A stretch of 58,705 nucleotides of DNA from Tubiluchus corallicola (Eukaryota > Priapulida > Priapulimorpha > Priapulimorphida > Tubiluchidae): assembly GCA_030141605.1 (NCBI GenBank), contig JAQGDQ010000218.1:312001-370705 (forward strand), given 5' to 3'. Of this stretch, positions 56,505-58,705 are shown one piece after another; the stretch's first letter is position 1, and every line of letters starts with the position of its first letter. Position numbers and translations under genes: made by a program. Below the pieces are notes generated by a model, which worked only from the letters and a program-made list of their open reading frames with translations, had not been told where the DNA came from and ran no database searches.

Positions 56505-58477
56505 GGATTGATAGCTATGGTATTATTTACACACAGTCTTAATAGCAAATGACAAAAAAATGGTTCCTTTTTGCCACGAGAAATATATTATTTGCTTGTT
56601 TTCTAAGAATCATGTAAGCAAATTCTAGCAAGAAATTTGTAGTTATGATTTAACTTTTTTTTACATACAAATGATTAGTAGAGAAGTAGGCCTACAGTCT
56701 ATTGCATAGTTGAGTGCAACACACGTTAATGTAAACAAAACAAAACATTCTTCATTTTGAGTGAATCATTACTTCACAAATGATTAATTTAATAATTTTC
56801 TTTTAATTAGTTAACCTTGATGATAATTGTGAACTATAATCTGTGCACACTTGTCTAATTTTTTTGTGATTAGCCATCAGTTTTTAATGCGAAACTCATT
56901 CTAACATCTATTCTTTCCCGCCCTAAAGTGGGACGGTACAAAGATGCTCGACTGCATTTGTAACAAATTGATTTGATGCTCGACATTGTCCCGACGTTGC
57001 CATGGCAACAGCCGCCTCACTTCTCTTGTTTTCAAGAAAATGTTATATGATGTAAAGGAACAGATGAATGCAAAGATGCATTATCAGCATCACTTCCAGT
57101 ATTATCACCAATGAAATTCATAGTTGGTGCATCTGGCCACTAGAACAAAATTGAGAAACACACCTTCAAAAAATCATATAACGGAAAAGTAAAAAAACAA
57201 AAACAGTCTGCACTGCGGGGCTCATTAAAATAAATTAATGGTAAAAGTACAGCCAGCTGCCCTAGCAGCATAGTTCTAAGTACTGTTACACATTCTTATA
57301 GGTACAAACTACTTCATCCAAATATGATTTTTCAATCAATATTTATGGCCGTCACCCGGTGACAGGCTGGTTAACGTTATAACTGATTTAGCACAAAATC
57401 TACATGCCATTTCAAATTGACTACATAATGCTAATTAAAAATAGTATTCTTTTTGTTAAATTACCGAATGTGTAGTTTGAACTAATGAATAAAAGTAAAT
57501 TCTACAGTTTTAACGAATGTGCAGGATATAGCACATTGATAATAACCTCGACAGTAAATCAATAAATCACACTACAGCGATAAAGAGAACAAATGTTAAA
57601 AACAAACACAATACTCGAAGAACATTACAAGAATTTCGAAAAAACATAATTCAAATAACATTTCACGTGCTATAACCAAAAATGTTACAATACATATTTG
57701 TCAGGCATAAGTGATTAAATTTAAAAGGCTCAATTTTTTGCATCTGCAAGGAAGAAAATGCTAACAAAGAGAAATAAGATATATCAAGGTGTTGCATAAT
57801 CATCAAGTATGTTATACACTGCAATTACAGCAATGCAGTGAAAAACCGCTGTAATTAATGCTGGTTCAACTGCATTGTTTTCATGATTTATTAACAATAC
57901 CATGTCTAATAAAGTAAAAGTGTGCAAAGATTCATAAAAAGTAAAAAGTTTACTGATATATTGTTTAGAGAGCAAAATAAATTTTCTTATAGTAGTCACA
58001 GCACACAACACGTTTTACTTACACAATGCTTGTGGTTACTACATTTAAAGAACAAATCTGCATAAGATTATGGTTTATGCAAGCAAAAGTAGGCTGAACA
58101 CATTTTAACCTCTGTTACTAAATCAAAACTATTGTTCAAAACAAACCAAATCGATCAATCAAATAAGCAGCCACTGAGAAGAATTTGATATTACAAAAAA
58201 TCACATTTAACCAAATAAAGCAAATAGTACAGTACCTGATCTGTGAAATGCTTATACTACAATCTTTTTCGTATCATTTTATGACTCTTCTGTTGGACAC
58301 AAGAAATGGTTATATTTACTTACGAATATATTATTCATCACATGTGTTAATGATTAGTAGCCATTATTCTTTCAAAGTTAACGAGAATTAGGCATTTCTT
58401 TACTGTACATTGTTAATGCATGGCATGTAGAACAACAAGCAAGAATGTGCAATGCTATTTTATATCAACCAACATAC
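56505..58477. other. Sequence between the satellite and the minus-strand exon
   Basis: Mostly AT-rich with no recognisable domain on either strand, apart from the weak candidate at 57784-58011. A GC-richer patch near 56925-57025 contains GCCATGGCAAC. Confidence 0.5.
57784..58011 (-). CDS. Weak candidate terminal exon of the minus-strand gene
   Basis: A minus-strand frame of about 75 codons contains TTIRKFILLSKQYISKLFTF and ends in NILDDYATP, with balanced composition. It lies 467 bases downstream of the better exon at 58478-58623, where a last exon could sit. No convincing acceptor in the right phase was found, so it may be chance. Confidence 0.2.
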   Translation of the reverse strand: MLCAVTTIRKFILLSKQYISKLFTFYESLHTFTLLDMVLLINHENNAVEPALITAVFHCIAVIAVYNILDDYATP

Positions 58478-58623
58478 CTGATTTAACTTCTTAAACTCAA
58501 CAAGCTGTGACATCACAAACTCTAAAATGTGTTTAGCTGTTCGCTTGTCTTGCGGTAAGCTGCTCATAATGTCCAATATTTCTCCGCATTCTCTGGCATA
58601 GTATTCAATATCATTATCAGAAC
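58478..58623 (-). CDS. Internal exon of an unrecognised minus-strand gene
   Basis: A 146-base open exon, read on the minus strand, lies between an acceptor (TTTTTATATAG) and a strong donor (CAG GTATGT). It encodes 48 residues including DIEYYARECGEILDIMSSLP and HILEFVMSQLVEFKKLNQ, an amphipathic helical sequence unlike any repeat in the window. Composition, splice sites and lack of low complexity all support coding. It could belong to a helical-repeat protein, but I do not recognise it. Its partner exons would lie beyond the right edge and to the left within 56.5-58.4 kb, where I could not identify them confidently. Confidence 0.6.
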
Positions 58624-58705
58624 CTATATAAAAATAGATTAGTTTGACAATCAGTTGATGCAATTTTAGCACAATCTAAAATAATGATAAATATAATGGT
58701 AAAAA

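Overview
This is a metazoan nuclear genomic window. It is AT-rich, its genes are split by long introns with GT-AG boundaries, and it is full of interspersed and tandem repeats. Nothing bacterial is present. The protein set (a lariat debranching enzyme, a LOXHD1-like PLAT-repeat protein, CR1/Jockey-like non-LTR reverse transcriptases, hAT-type MITEs, a 5S rRNA-derived SINE, TTAGGG-type repeats) fits a non-vertebrate animal, probably a marine invertebrate. I cannot name the species or phylum from sequence alone.

Layout. 1-6950: no host gene; an open non-LTR reverse transcriptase fragment (about 1257-2816) and decayed RT pieces (about 3700-5060 on the minus strand, 6440-6900 on the plus strand). 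6973-7423: a small TIR element just upstream of the first gene. 7472-26144: the complete coding sequence of RNA lariat debranching enzyme DBR1 in eight plus-strand exons, about 510 residues. Its introns hold an intronless ankyrin/SOCS-box-like gene or pseudogene (9129-10260), a 5S-derived SINE, several hAT MITEs, a foldback element, a hAT element nested in a tRNA-type SINE, and seven tandem arrays, one of them a telomere-like array bounded by terminal inverted repeats. 26145-31144: DBR1 3' flank, repeats, another MITE and a roughly 66-bp array. 31157-53480 and beyond the window: the 5' part of a LOXHD1-like gene, thirteen coding exons, 612 residues, three complete PLAT domains and the start of a fourth. 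53580-56430: transposon remnant and a 2.6-kb, 69-bp-unit satellite. 56505-58705: mostly featureless, with one convincing internal exon of an unrecognised minus-strand gene at 58478-58623.

The two main genes are not functionally linked in any way I can see: DBR1 acts in intron turnover, and LOXHD1-type proteins are stacks of lipid/protein-binding PLAT modules. What links them is repeat biology. The last codons plus 3' flank of DBR1 recur as an inverted, diverged copy inside LOXHD1 intron 5-prime of exon 5. Three LOXHD1 exons have had their 3' ends or 5' splice sites tandemly copied into the following intron. One hAT MITE family sits next to splice acceptors in both genes and carries perfect DR1 nuclear-receptor-type motifs.

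All exon boundaries were found by eye, from homology to remembered families, reading-phase agreement and GT/AG sites; none was checked by computation.
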